Assembly: GCA_036008465.1 (NCBI GenBank)
Contig: DASYNP010000095.1
Span: 1 to 64,000 of the forward strand
Direction: 5' to 3'
Source: DASPSM01 sp036008465
GTDB taxonomy: Bacteria > Planctomycetota > Planctomycetia > Planctomycetales > Planctomycetaceae
DNA: 64,000 nucleotides
The notes beneath the pieces were generated by a model. The model did not search any database. It saw nothing but the letters and a program-made list of their open reading frames with translations, and had not been told where the DNA came from. Shown here piece by piece: positions 7,535 to 16,652 of the stretch. Both the position numbers and the translations under genes were made by a program. Numbering within the stretch: position 1 is the first letter of the stretch; the number at the start of each line of letters is the position of its first letter.

Positions 7535-9469
7535 ATGAGCCGGCGTAAGCGAGAGGTCCGTCGACGCGCGACCTCGAAATCGCAACCAGCGGAAGCGAGC
7601 GAGGCCGAAGGCTGGAGTCCGCGCGCCGCGCGTCCGCCGATCGAGCGCGGCGAAAAGCTGGCGATCGGCGTGCTCTTCGTCGCGGCGATTGCCTTGCGGT
7701 TCTCGTACCAGTCGCGAATCTCAATCGAGCATTGGGACGAGGCCGTCAACGCCTCGAACGTGTTTCTCGAGGGCGGCTATCCCAATCGATTTCTCTACTC
7801 GCCGCCCCTCTTGCCGACGCTGATCGAATTGTCGATGCTCGCGCTCGGCAAGACTCCCCTGGCGGCCGTGATGCCCAGTCTCGTCCTGGGGTCGTTCGCA
7901 ATTCCGCTCTGCTGGTGGGTGGGACGGGAATGGTTCGGCCCGATTGCCGGAATCGCGGCGGCCGCCCTGGCCGCGCTCTCCGACTTTCAGATTGTCTATT
8001 CGCGGACCGGGCTCACCGATGCGGCCCTCGGCTTCTGGTTCCTGCTGGCGGTCTATTGCTGTTGGCGGGCCCTGGCGCGAAACCATCTGGGAGAAGCCGT
8101 CGTCGCCGGGCTGGCCGTGGCGTGTGCCTGGGCAACCAAATACAACGGCTGGCTGCCGCTGGCAGTGGCGCTCTCGGGTTTCATCGCTTGGGGCCTGTTC
8201 GAGCGGTTTGACCGCCGGGAATGGTTCGCCAGGCTGCCGGTCGTCGTCACACTCGTTGTGGCGACTGCCATCGGCTGGAGTCCCGTTTGGCTGTCGCTGC
8301 AGCCCGACGGCGGCTACACGGCCGTGACGGCCAACCATGCCCAATACTTCTTTGGTGTGCGTGGCTGGTGGGATGACTTCAAACGGCAGATCCTCAACCA
8401 GCGGTTCTACGAGGGCTGGCTGACGGCGGCCGGAATGATCCTGGCTTGGATGCTTCCGGTCATTATTCAACGATCGCGAGCGGTCGGACCGACAGGCGGA
8501 AGCACCGCCGAATCCGAAGCACAACCGCCATCAGAGCCAGGCGAAGCCGGCGACCGGGCCGTAATCTCACGCGGACTCCTTCGTGAGGCGGACCGACGGA
8601 TCCACCTTTTGACCGTGGCCGCGTTCTTGGCGGGCGTTTCCCTTTTGATCGGATGGCTGGGATTCAGCGCAGTCTTCGCGGTCTTGTTCCTGGTGTTTGT
8701 GGGCTCGGCGACGTTCTTGCGCCCACGGTTCGGTAACCAGGAGCCGGAGGCGGCCCGCGCGCGGAACCTGGCGGGCTGGCTGTTGGCGGCTTGGTTTTTG
8801 GGGCTGTTTGTGGCGATCCCGCTTTATAAGCCCTATCCAAGACTGGTCATGCCCTGGCTGGTTTGCGCCTGGCTGGCGGGCGGAGCGTGCGTCGCCGGTC
8901 TGTTAACTTGGGCCGCCGAACGAAGAGCTGCAAGAGACGCCGCTCGCGCGCTGCCGTCCCGATTTGACTGGCGAATGTGGGGGCTGCTCGTTGGGGCGAT
9001 CGGCGTGCTGGCCCTCGGAGTGGTTTCGCGGCTGAGTCTGGCCCGCGCGCGCGACATTCCCGGCTGGCAGGACAGAACCGTCCGCGCGAACATCATCAAA
9101 CAGGCCGCCCAGTTCGCTCGCAAACGCGCGCCCGGCAAGCCCGTCTTCTTGGTCTATGGCGAGCCCTGCCTGTTCTTCGATCTGGCGGTCGAGGGCTTTG
9201 ACCCTCAGCCTCCGTTGGGAGGTGACTTTTCGTTTCTCGGACCGGGTCAAAAGCCGCTCCCGCAGCCGGCGTTTTTGCTCGCGTATGAAGGGACGGCCGA
9301 CTTCGACAAGCTCATCGCGCCCTACACACAGCGTCTCACTCTCGAGGCGGTCTTCCACGACACACCCAGCGATTTGGTCCTCTTGGATACTTATAGTCCC
9401 GCCGACTTGGCTCCGGGCCAGCCCCGCCCTCGGGAGGTGCTCAACCTCTACCGGATCAACCCCCGCTGA
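7535..9469 (+). CDS. GT39/ArnT-like membrane glycosyltransferase
   Basis: A 644-residue polytopic protein of the dolichyl-phosphate mannosyltransferase (PMT_2/ArnT) type. After a basic cytoplasmic N-terminus, the first membrane segment (LAIGVLFVAAIALRF) leads to HWDEAVNASNVF. There the acidic residues (D, E) match the catalytic loop-1 position of the GT-C fold. About ten further hydrophobic segments and a C-terminal soluble domain (from AQFARKRAPGKPVFLVYGEP) follow. It probably transfers a sugar from a polyprenyl phosphate donor in the periplasm. ATG 7535 (MSRRKRE) is taken over the longer frame from 7403, because the extra part overlaps the parS-like site and looks non-coding. Confidence 0.85.
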   Translation: MSRRKREVRRRATSKSQPAEASEAEGWSPRAARPPIERGEKLAIGVLFVAAIALRFSYQSRISIEHWDEAVNASNVFLEGGYPNRFLYSPPLLPTLIELSMLALGKTPLAAVMPSLVLGSFAIPLCWWVGREWFGPIAGIAAAALAALSDFQIVYSRTGLTDAALGFWFLLAVYCCWRALARNHLGEAVVAGLAVACAWATKYNGWLPLAVALSGFIAWGLFERFDRREWFARLPVVVTLVVATAIGWSPVWLSLQPDGGYTAVTANHAQYFFGVRGWWDDFKRQILNQRFYEGWLTAAGMILAWMLPVIIQRSRAVGPTGGSTAESEAQPPSEPGEAGDRAVISRGLLREADRRIHLLTVAAFLAGVSLLIGWLGFSAVFAVLFLVFVGSATFLRPRFGNQEPEAARARNLAGWLLAAWFLGLFVAIPLYKPYPRLVMPWLVCAWLAGGACVAGLLTWAAERRAARDAARALPSRFDWRMWGLLVGAIGVLALGVVSRLSLARARDIPGWQDRTVRANIIKQAAQFARKRAPGKPVFLVYGEPCLFFDLAVEGFDPQPPLGGDFSFLGPGQKPLPQPAFLLAYEGTADFDKLIAPYTQRLTLEAVFHDTPSDLVLLDTYSPADLAPGQPRPREVLNLYRINPR

Positions 9470-9606
9470 GCGTTTGCCGGCTAAATCGTAGGAGCCCCGC
9501 CACCGCAGATCGCTTATCGGGGTCAGTCGAAACGGTCGAATGGTAACTTGGGTCGATCGAGAAGCTACCAACGCCTTTAGGCTTTCCGCGTGCGGTGTTT
9601 CTTGCC

Positions 9607-9622
9607 AGTTTCACGTGGAATC
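9607..9622. promoter_or_regulatory. parS-like palindrome 2
   Basis: AGTTT-CACGTG-GAATC, 135 bp upstream of the parB start. It matches 12 of 16 positions of the parS consensus TGTTTCACGTGAAACA, with one half nearly exact (GTTTCACGTG). It shares the core and the right flank GGAATC with site 1. Confidence 0.55.
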
Positions 9623-9756
9623 CCGCAATGTCGGCAAAACCCCCATTTTCCGCAGGGGTAAATCGGACCACTCACCTGATTCCCGCCTCCTGCGCGGGCC
9701 GATCGTTTCCCTACGGTGCGGCGATTCCAGGACGTGAATCACGAGGCGCTGAAGTC

Positions 9757-10764
9757 ATGGACGATCAGTCAAAGTCGATCGCGGATGGTACGTTGAATTT
9801 CGAGGGACAGGGTCAGGGGCAGGGATTCGTACGGCGGAGGTTGGGACGTGGGCTCAGTGCCCTGTTGGGTTCGGGCCCGGGCGAAAGTCCCAGCGGAATC
9901 TCAACCAGTCCACTCGCGTCCGAGTCGCGACAAGAAGTCGCCGATTCCAACCAGGTTCACGTCGAGCTGATCGAGCGCAATCCGTTCCAGCCGCGCAAAG
10001 ACTTCGAGACCGATGCGCTCGACGAACTGGTCGAAAGCATTCGCCAGCACGGCGTGCTGCAGCCTTTGCTCGTGCGACCGTGCGGCGGCCAGTATCAGCT
10101 CATCGCCGGCGAGCGTCGGCTGATGGCGGCGAAGAAGGCCGGCCTCGAAACCGTCCCCTGCCGCGTGCTCGAGCTTGAAGACCAGGCGATGTGCGAGGCG
10201 GCCCTCGAAGAGAACCTCAAACGCCGCGACCTCAACGTGCTGGAAAAAGCCCAAGCCTTCAAGGACTACATGGAACGGTTCGCCGCGTCGATCGACGACG
10301 TCGCCAAGCAGCTCAGCATGAGCCGCTCGTCGGTCTGCAATTTCCTGCGTCTGTTGGATCTCACCGACTTCGTCAAGGAAGCCGTGCTCGCCGAGCGCGT
10401 GAGCTTCGGGCACGCCCGGGCCATTCTGTCGCTGCCGCACGACGATCAAATCGCGCTCTGCCAGCGGATCGAGAAAGAATCGTTGTCAGTCCGCGAGACC
10501 GAAGCGGCCGTCCGCGAGATCCTGCAAACCCAGCAAGAACCGGGCGCCGAGACGATCCCATTCAACGCAGCGGGAACGGCCGCGAAGCCAACAGCGGCCA
10601 CTGCCAGCGCACACGTCCGCTCGCTCGAAGAAAACCTGCAGCAGATCTTCGCCGTCGCCGTTTCGATCAAGCTCGGCGGTAAGGAAAAAGGCAAGATCGT
10701 GATTCCGTTCGGCAACAACGACGAGTTCGAGCGGATCCTGCGCTGCCTGCGCCGGGCGGCGTAA
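9757..10764 (+). CDS. parB: chromosome-partitioning protein ParB
   Basis: A 335-residue ParB/Spo0J-type centromere-binding CTPase. It has the N-terminal family tag RRLGRGLSALLGS and the core IERNPFQPRKDFETDALDEL. The CTP-binding region is YQLIAGERRLMAAKKAG, followed by EENLKRRDLNVLEKA and the helix-turn-helix DVAKQLSMSRSSVCNFLRLL. A C-terminal dimerisation domain ends in LRRAA. The frame opens at 9595, but ATG 9757 (MDDQSK) starts the family-like sequence and excludes the parS-like site. No parA lies beside it, which is unusual for chromosomal parB. The gene ends 13 bp from a convergent gene. Confidence 0.95.
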   Translation: MDDQSKSIADGTLNFEGQGQGQGFVRRRLGRGLSALLGSGPGESPSGISTSPLASESRQEVADSNQVHVELIERNPFQPRKDFETDALDELVESIRQHGVLQPLLVRPCGGQYQLIAGERRLMAAKKAGLETVPCRVLELEDQAMCEAALEENLKRRDLNVLEKAQAFKDYMERFAASIDDVAKQLSMSRSSVCNFLRLLDLTDFVKEAVLAERVSFGHARAILSLPHDDQIALCQRIEKESLSVRETEAAVREILQTQQEPGAETIPFNAAGTAAKPTAATASAHVRSLEENLQQIFAVAVSIKLGGKEKGKIVIPFGNNDEFERILRCLRRAA

Positions 10765-10777
10765 GCGCGGTCCGGCG

Positions 10778-12577
10778 TCACGGCAAGACAACTTCCACTG
10801 GGGCCTTCAGTGTGATCGTTGTGGGTCGCAGGCACTGGTTCTCGTCGCACGCCTGGTAAGCCAGATTGCACACAACATCGACGCTTCCGACGCTGGCCTT
10901 TTCCGCCACCTTGAGCGTGCGGCGAAACGTGATCTCGCCCCGATAGACGGGGCCGCGCGACTGCTCGGCGACATCCGGCTCCGGCAACTTCCACTCGGCG
11001 ATCGCGTGGATGCTCGGCGGCAGCTTCAGCTCGAGGCGCGTCGGAATCGCCGGCTCCGACGCGCCGCTGACCGCGTTGATATGCCATCCCGCCGCGATGC
11101 GAAGTTCAACCGTGAGCGTCACCGTTTCGGCGGGTTTGGCGCGCTGAGGCACAACGGAGGCCGTCGCAACAACGGGCTTGCGCTGCGTCGGACGTTCCTC
11201 CGCCTCGACGCGGGCAGTCGCCGGCGCAAGCGGCTTTCGTCGAAACAGCCAGACGTAGCCGTGATCCTTCGAGAGGCCGTCTGCTGAGCGACCGATGGGT
11301 TTGCTCAAATAGCGGGGAAGGATCGCATCGAGTTGCTTCGTTTTGGCCTCGAGCGCCTTGCACTGCTGACTTTCGTGCATCGCTTTGTATCGTTTCTCGA
11401 ACTCTGCTTCGGACGCGTGGCTCGTGAACTTTTCGCCCGGGTAGCGACGTTTGATGTCGAGTCGCAGATCCTCCAAATTCTGACGCAGTGTCGCTGCGGC
11501 CGCATTTTTTTGTGCCAGCATCGCGAACATTTCAGCCCGCTGCGTCGCAGAAAGATCGGGCCGAGGTGAGATGGTCGAGCAAAAGTCTCCGAGCAAGAGG
11601 TCGATCCGCCCGTCGCCGTCGTAGTCGACCGCCGCGATCTGCGACCGGATTCCCGGAACCGGTTCCGCGCGAAGGTCGAGGAACTCGTCGAACCCGCTTC
11701 CAGAATGCTCTGGAACGAGCGTTTCGGCGGCGGCAAATCGAGGCGCCCCCGGCTTGCCGACATTGCGGAACCAGAGGACGGATCCCCGCTCGCAGCCCGC
11801 GAGAATGTCCCAGCGTCCGTCGCCGTCCCAATCGACAATCACCGGGGCCGCGTGGCCGCCGGGCACCATCAAGTCCTTGCCGTCGGCCTGCACCCGCAAG
11901 CTCTTGACGGCAAACTGGGGCCGATGGGGCGTCCCCTCGTTCAGCCACACGCGGATCCCGCCGTCAAATCCGCCGATCACCAGGTCGAGCCGGCCGTCGT
12001 CATTCCAGTCGACCATCGTCGGCCACGATCCGAAGGAGCCCCCAACCTCCTCCTGCTGCGGATAACGCAGGATCACGTTTCCCGCTTTATCGACGATCGT
12101 TTCGCGCGCGGCGTATCTCCCATTCCCCAGCCCTCGGAACAAGTAGCACGCGCCCGGGTCGTACGAGCCGCTGATCAAGTCGAGATGCCCGTCCCCGTCA
12201 AAGTCGAAGAATTGCGGACTCGACCCGATGCAGCAATAGATGAAAACCTTGGCCGGAACACCGCCGGCCATCAAGTCGGTGGGTGGCCCAAACTTCGGGT
12301 GCTCATTCGTGCCCACGTTGCGGTACACGTGGAACTTGCCGCTGAAGTCGCCCACGACCAGGTCGCGCAGCCCGTCCCCATCCACGTCGGCGAGGCAGGG
12401 CCCGGAGTGCCCCAGCGATTCGCAGGTATCAATAATTTTCCCGTCGGCCTGGAGCCGCACCGGCTTCTCAAAAACCGAGTCGTCGGCCAAAGACCTGCCG
12501 ACTAACGATCGCGGAGCGCCGTCAGCGAAAAGCGACACCAGGATCAGGCAAGGCAGGGTCCGAAAAAGGCAACGCAT
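10778..12577 (-). CDS. secreted FG-GAP protein fused to a DsbD-type N-terminal domain
   Basis: A 599-residue exported protein (signal peptide MRCLFRTLPCLILVSLFADG). Residues of about 50-335 hold five FG-GAP/VCBS blades with Ca-binding loops (DVDGDGLRDLVVGD, DFDGDGHLDLISG, DWNDDGRLDLVIGG, DWDGDGRWDILAG, DYDGDGRIDLLLGD), giving a beta-propeller. A charged helical linker follows (about 345-430). The last 130 residues resemble the DsbD alpha (DsbC/DsbD_N) domain, including AAGWHINAVS and NLAYQACDENQCLRP, with two cysteines in the expected CxxxxxC arrangement. Such a domain normally exchanges disulfides with DsbD. It could accept electrons or be a structural relic. No dsb gene is adjacent. Confidence 0.85.
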   Translation of the reverse strand: MRCLFRTLPCLILVSLFADGAPRSLVGRSLADDSVFEKPVRLQADGKIIDTCESLGHSGPCLADVDGDGLRDLVVGDFSGKFHVYRNVGTNEHPKFGPPTDLMAGGVPAKVFIYCCIGSSPQFFDFDGDGHLDLISGSYDPGACYLFRGLGNGRYAARETIVDKAGNVILRYPQQEEVGGSFGSWPTMVDWNDDGRLDLVIGGFDGGIRVWLNEGTPHRPQFAVKSLRVQADGKDLMVPGGHAAPVIVDWDGDGRWDILAGCERGSVLWFRNVGKPGAPRFAAAETLVPEHSGSGFDEFLDLRAEPVPGIRSQIAAVDYDGDGRIDLLLGDFCSTISPRPDLSATQRAEMFAMLAQKNAAAATLRQNLEDLRLDIKRRYPGEKFTSHASEAEFEKRYKAMHESQQCKALEAKTKQLDAILPRYLSKPIGRSADGLSKDHGYVWLFRRKPLAPATARVEAEERPTQRKPVVATASVVPQRAKPAETVTLTVELRIAAGWHINAVSGASEPAIPTRLELKLPPSIHAIAEWKLPEPDVAEQSRGPVYRGEITFRRTLKVAEKASVGSVDVVCNLAYQACDENQCLRPTTITLKAPVEVVLP

Positions 12578-12763
12578 CGGTAATACCCCCAGGATTTTCC
12601 AATCACGGCGGTCAACTGGGCCGGAATTGCGTCGTCAGGGCTCCGGGAAAAAGACGAAAAGCCGTCGGCCATTTGTTCAGTCAACTTAACCGAAAATTGG
12701 AGATTCAGGCAGCGCGGAGCCGGCAGTGTGAACCTGCTCTAAGCGGACGTTGTCGAGGCACCC

Positions 12764-13645
12764 ATGAACGATCCGCTCCGCTCGAAAGCTGACGATCTTG
12801 CCGCGATCTATGCCCGCTATTTGCAATACGCAGCAAAACGCGGCTGGGGATCCCCGGCTTTGCGGCGCACGCGGGACCGCAAGCTCACTCGATTGCGGGC
12901 CAAGGGCATCGTCACCGTTCCGCAGCTGCTTGAGCGACTTCCCAGGCTCTCCCCCAGTTTGCGGCAATTCGGGATCGAACTCATCGATCTTTGCAGTATT
13001 CACCGGGCCTGGCCCGTCCTGATCGAGCTCACGTCGCAACGGTCCACGCGCGTCCAATGTGCAGACGTGCTGTCGCGACTGAAGTCGGGAGGAAAGGCGA
13101 CGGAGTATTTCCGCGAGATGGGCCGCCGGCAATTGGTCGCATCTAAGCTCGACCGATCCTGGCTGGAAGCGGTGATCTTGGGCCTTGGGTGGACCGGCGA
13201 CCCTCGCGCCGAAGAGATACTGGTCGAGATCTTCGAACGGCCCGATCTGCCCGGGTGGCTCCGCGGCGACGCCGGCGACAAGCTCGGCCTCTGTAAACGG
13301 GTGACCGACCGCCGGACGAAGCTCTACCGGCGGTGCCGAGCCGCGGCATTGCGTGGACTGGACGAGGATTCGATCGACGTCCAGTTTTGGAGCATGTACG
13401 CAATCGGATCGATGGCGACGGGACCTCGATGCGACGCAAAGAACAGGCACGATTTTGCGGAGGCCATTTCCAAGCTGCGGCTCATCGCGAAACACGATCA
13501 CAGACTGGTACCCGGTTACTGGTGGCCAATGTCGGCCGAAGCCGTCGACGTCATCGCCTGCATTGAAAGCGGTCAATGGCCGGACCCCGAGGCGGCCGAG
13601 CGTTACCCGTACCGCGGTGCACGCGGCGAGTCGCCTCGGAACTGA
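12764..13645 (+). CDS. hypothetical protein, HEAT-like helical repeats
   Basis: A 293-residue cytoplasmic-looking protein without signal or membrane segments. Residues 45-240 show helical pairs with a HEAT flavour: LRQFGIELIDLCSIHRAWPV, VILGLGWTGDPRAEEILVEI, and YRRCRAAALRGLDEDSID followed by FWSMYAIGSMA. The WTGDPRAEEIL type of repeat unit is seen in HEAT/PBS-lyase proteins. The Trp-rich GYWWPMSAEAVDVIACIESG near the C-terminus is distinctive. I do not recognise a named family. The start ATG 12764 lacks a strong ribosome binding site. It is divergent from the FG-GAP gene (186 bp) and is followed by the TMEM175-like gene. Confidence 0.75.
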   Translation: MNDPLRSKADDLAAIYARYLQYAAKRGWGSPALRRTRDRKLTRLRAKGIVTVPQLLERLPRLSPSLRQFGIELIDLCSIHRAWPVLIELTSQRSTRVQCADVLSRLKSGGKATEYFREMGRRQLVASKLDRSWLEAVILGLGWTGDPRAEEILVEIFERPDLPGWLRGDAGDKLGLCKRVTDRRTKLYRRCRAAALRGLDEDSIDVQFWSMYAIGSMATGPRCDAKNRHDFAEAISKLRLIAKHDHRLVPGYWWPMSAEAVDVIACIESGQWPDPEAAERYPYRGARGESPRN

Positions 13646-13771
13646 ACTGAGGCTGCACTTCGAGTCGCCCTCATCTGTGGTTCGATGCAGACGCACCGGC
13701 TATTCTCGCTCGGTCGGCGCCTTCGCGCACAAGACCTGGTGGGTTCCACTCACGGCACGGTGCTTACAGCA

Positions 13772-14371
13772 ATGGACAAAGGCAGACTCGAAGCGTTCAG
13801 CGACGGCGTATTGGCCATCATCATCACCATCATGGTGCTGGAGATGAAGGTGCCGCTGCCGCACCAGGGGGCGACGCTAGCCGATCTCAAGCCCGTTTTG
13901 CCGTACTTTTTGAGCTACGCACTGAGTTATGTCTTCATTGGGATCTACTGGAACAACCACCACCACCTGTTCCAGGCCACCCAGCGCGTGACGGGCGCGA
14001 CTTTATGGGCGAACCTGCATCTCTTGTTTTGGCTGTCGCTGATTCCCTTTACCACCGCCTGGACGGGCCAGAACAATTTCGCTCCCACGCCCACCGCGCT
14101 CTACGGCGTCAACCTGCTTCTTGCCGCGATCGCCTACTACATTCTGCAGCTCACGATTCTCTGGGCTCCGGGCGGCAATCCGGTACTCGCGGAGGCCCTG
14201 GGCAGCGATTGGAAGGGCAAACTCTCGCCCCTCATTTACGTGGCCGCGATCGGATCCTGCTTGGTCAGCCAGTGGATCGCCTGTGCGCTCTACGTCCTCG
14301 TCGCGCTGATCTGGCTCGTCCCCGACCGGCGGATCGAGCGGATGTTCGCGGAACGCGAGGAGGGCCAGTGA
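13772..14371 (+). CDS. TMEM175-family potassium channel-like protein
   Basis: A 199-residue membrane protein with the bacterial TMEM175 (DUF1211) hallmark RLEAFSDGVLAIIITIMVLE in its first helix; FSDG is the family signature. Five further hydrophobic segments follow (YFLSYALSYVFIGIYW, ANLHLLFWLSLIPFTTAW, YGVNLLLAAIAYYIL, LIYVAAIGSCLVSQ, ALYVLVALIWLV), as expected for the six-helix tetrameric K+ channels. ATG 13772 is preferred over the frame start at 13685 because it begins directly before the signature. The stop (TGA) is separated by one base from the ATG of the SRPBCC gene, so the two are probably translated together. Confidence 0.92.
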   Translation: MDKGRLEAFSDGVLAIIITIMVLEMKVPLPHQGATLADLKPVLPYFLSYALSYVFIGIYWNNHHHLFQATQRVTGATLWANLHLLFWLSLIPFTTAWTGQNNFAPTPTALYGVNLLLAAIAYYILQLTILWAPGGNPVLAEALGSDWKGKLSPLIYVAAIGSCLVSQWIACALYVLVALIWLVPDRRIERMFAEREEGQ

Positions 14372-14372
14372 G

Positions 14373-14846
14373 ATGACTGCTCCATTCCGCTCGCGGCAGG
14401 TCGCCGTCATCAACGCCCCACTCGAGAAAGTTTGGGAGTTCAATCTCGATCTCGCTCAAATCGAGCACTACCACCCGCGCGTCGGAAAGGTCGATTTTGT
14501 GAGTGGAACATCGCGACGCGGTGCGGGTGTTGCGTACCAATGCCACCTCAAAGGCAGCCGCCACACCTGCACCGAGCGAGACGTCGAGATTGTGCCGATG
14601 GAGCGAATTGTGACGGAGTTTGTGACCGACAGTTTCGGGATTTCCAAGCTGTTGCCGGACTATCGGGTCGTGTCGACCCTTGCTCGTGAAGATGACGGCC
14701 GCACGCGAGTGCAGTTCAGCCACTTCTATTCCACGAAGACGTGGAAGGCGAAGCTGTTTCACTGGATCGCCGGCCGGCGAATTGCGAAAGAGTCGCAGGC
14801 CACGCTCGACGCGATCAAATCCGCGATCGAGTCGAGCGCAGCGTAA
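14373..14846 (+). CDS. SRPBCC (START-like) family protein
   Basis: A 157-residue protein of the Bet v1-like/polyketide cyclase fold. FRSRQVAVINAPLEKVWEF is the typical first strand and helix (xxxIxAPxExVW), a curved sheet follows, and the long C-terminal helix is WIAGRRIAKESQATLDAIKS. These domains bind hydrophobic ligands in a central cavity; no catalytic residues can be assigned. It starts 1 nt after the TMEM175-like gene. Coupling of a ligand-binding fold with a channel is suggestive, but a functional link is inference only. Confidence 0.85.
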   Translation: MTAPFRSRQVAVINAPLEKVWEFNLDLAQIEHYHPRVGKVDFVSGTSRRGAGVAYQCHLKGSRHTCTERDVEIVPMERIVTEFVTDSFGISKLLPDYRVVSTLAREDDGRTRVQFSHFYSTKTWKAKLFHWIAGRRIAKESQATLDAIKSAIESSAA

Positions 14847-14898
14847 AGGGTCCTCGCGTGCTAGCCTCGCAGGAATAGAGGCTCCGACTCCCGAGCGA

Positions 14899-16101
14899 TC
14901 AGTTCGCCGGCGGTCCGCCCGCGCCCCCCAGCATTTCAGCGACCTCTGCGTGCCCCTTTTCGATCGCCAGGTCCAACGGCGTCTTGCCATCGCCGTTTAC
15001 GATTCGCGGGTTGGCGCCCTGGTCGAGCAATAGCCGCACAATTTGAATGTGGTTCTCGCGCGCGGCCTCATGTAGTGGGCTCGTTCGGCCGTCCATAATG
15101 TTGACGAGACTCGGATCGTCGGCCAGACGCGCGCGGACCAGGAACGCCAAGTCCCAATTCGCCGCGACGCAGATCCCGAAAGAGCGCGGCGTGCAGCCGA
15201 GCGTATTGTCTCTCGCCTCAGCGTCTGCCGCGCTTTTTTCAAGCAGCTCGACGACTGCCCGCGAGCCGCCGAAGTAGGCCCAGTGCAGGGGAGTCGCCCC
15301 CAGGAAAGCCCGAAAGGAGAGATCGGGGTCTTTGTCTAACAGGAACCGCACGACTTCGGCCTGCCCGTTTCGACACGCAATGTAGAGCGCATCGGAGATT
15401 TTTTCGCGCGACGTCGCAGGCGGACAAGGCAGCCGCAACCCGTCCGGCGCGAAGCGGCTGCTGCCTGTGTGCGAGGCGTTTGGCCGCAGCTCGCCTGCCG
15501 CGTCGAAATGCGATTGCACGTGCTCGAGCGAACCGACCCCCGCCGCGCAGAACAAGTCGGCTTCGGCTCCGAGGCTCACCAGCGTCCGGGCACACTCGAT
15601 CGCATTGCACGTCACGGCCCAGGAAAGCGTCGAGTGCCCCGACTTGCCGAGCTTTGCATTCACGTCGGCCCCGTAGGCCACGAGGATCGCCGCGATTTGC
15701 GGATCGTTGCACTGGGCGGCCCCGTGGAGCGGGGTTTCGCCTTCGGGTCCGTGGGCTCCCGCTAGCGCCGGCCGGGCCGCGACGAGGTCGGTGGCCGCCT
15801 GGGTCTCTCCCGCGCTGACCGCGGCAAGGAGCTTTGCCAAATCAGGGTCGTCCGACGCGACGTTGTCGGCCGCGGCCCGCTTGCGCACGTCGGCGGGCAC
15901 CACCGAATCGAGCTTTTCGCGGAGCTCTTCGATGTGAACCTTGAGTTTGCGCCAACTCGGGAAGCCGAATTCCCGGGCGACTTCGAGCTGGGCCTCACTG
16001 AGCCGCGCAGCCGGGTTAGTCGCGCGCAGCGCGTCGAGGCGTTCTTTGCTGAGTTTTTTGAGCCACTCGAGATTGGCGCGGAGAGGCAGCGGACGAGACA
16101 T
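14899..16101 (-). CDS. ankyrin-repeat protein
   Basis: A 400-residue protein. Residues 1-75 form a charged helical N-terminus (LEWLKKLSKERLDALRATNP, AREFGFPSWRKLKVHIEEL) that recurs in ankyrin proteins of Acidobacteria and planctomycetes. From about residue 95 there are some seven to eight ankyrin units, e.g. GETPLHGAAQCNDPQIAAIL, SEKISDALYIACR-type, LGATPLHWAYFGGSRAVVEL, RTSPLHEAARENHIQIVRLL and GKTPLDLAIEKGHAEVAEML. No signal peptide, so probably a cytoplasmic protein-protein scaffold. ATG 16101 (MSRPLP) has AGAAGG upstream and is preferred over ATG 16119, whose codons would include that binding site. Confidence 0.9.
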   Translation of the reverse strand: MSRPLPLRANLEWLKKLSKERLDALRATNPAARLSEAQLEVAREFGFPSWRKLKVHIEELREKLDSVVPADVRKRAAADNVASDDPDLAKLLAAVSAGETQAATDLVAARPALAGAHGPEGETPLHGAAQCNDPQIAAILVAYGADVNAKLGKSGHSTLSWAVTCNAIECARTLVSLGAEADLFCAAGVGSLEHVQSHFDAAGELRPNASHTGSSRFAPDGLRLPCPPATSREKISDALYIACRNGQAEVVRFLLDKDPDLSFRAFLGATPLHWAYFGGSRAVVELLEKSAADAEARDNTLGCTPRSFGICVAANWDLAFLVRARLADDPSLVNIMDGRTSPLHEAARENHIQIVRLLLDQGANPRIVNGDGKTPLDLAIEKGHAEVAEMLGGAGGPPAN

Positions 16102-16332
16102 GGAGGCACCTTCTTTCACTGCGCCCGGCGTCCGCGATCACGGGCAGAAAGAAGGTCGCCAGAATCAGGCTGGCTGACGAGTGGGTTCAACCCTGCACGC
16201 GGACCGTCGGCCGCCCGCCACGGCCAAAGTCCAATCTACGCGTCGAGGTCGGCCTTGGCAACGTGGTCACCCTCCAACCCGTCAATCGGATCGCGAACGG
16301 CCCCGGAGATTGAACGTCCGCCGACTTCCGGC

Positions 16333-16362
16333 GTGACACACGGCTTGAAGCCAGAGTACAAT
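16333..16362 (+). promoter_or_regulatory. candidate promoter for tRNA-Pro
   Basis: GTGACA (16333-16338) and TACAAT (16357-16362), 18 bp apart. The predicted start near 16369 would give a leader of about 57 nt before the tRNA. Confidence 0.45.
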
Positions 16363-16425
16363 CCAAGCCGGCACTTCCGAGCCGAGCGAGCCCAACGCTC
16401 CGCTTGCGTGTCGAAACAAGAAACG

Positions 16426-16500
16426 CGGGGCGTAGCTCAGCCTGGCTAGAGCGCCAGCTTTGGGAGCTGGATGTCGCAGGTTCGAATCCTGTCGCCCCGA
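16426..16500 (+). tRNA. tRNA-Pro (anticodon TGG)
   Basis: Acceptor CGGGGCG (16426-16432) pairs with CGCCCCG (16493-16499) and the discriminator is A. The anticodon arm CCAGC-TTTGGGA-GCTGG has anticodon TGG at 16461-16463. The T arm is GCAGG-TTCGAAT-CCTGT. CCA is not encoded. Confidence 0.96.
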
Positions 16501-16534
16501 CTTTGCGCTTTCGCGGTCCGCTTGGCCAAGCGAA

Positions 16535-16600
16535 GTTGCAAAATTTAATGTGGGCGCGCCGACCCGTGGCGCGTTAGGCGGGGTTAGTTGATTTAGGGCT
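16535..16600 (+). promoter_or_regulatory. conserved upstream block of small secreted gene 1
   Basis: Two segments match the region before the paralogue at 19172. GTTGCAAAATTTAATGTG (16535-16552) corresponds to ATTGCCAAAATGTAATGTG (19042-19060). GGGGTTAGTTGATTTAGGG corresponds to GGGGTTAGTTGCTTTAGGG. The distance between the segments is 42 versus 43 bp. This suggests a shared promoter/leader or regulator site. Confidence 0.6.
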
Positions 16601-16652
16601 CCCATCAGCAACCTTCCGTTCAAGTCCAGTGAGTTTGTCGAACGAGGTCAAC

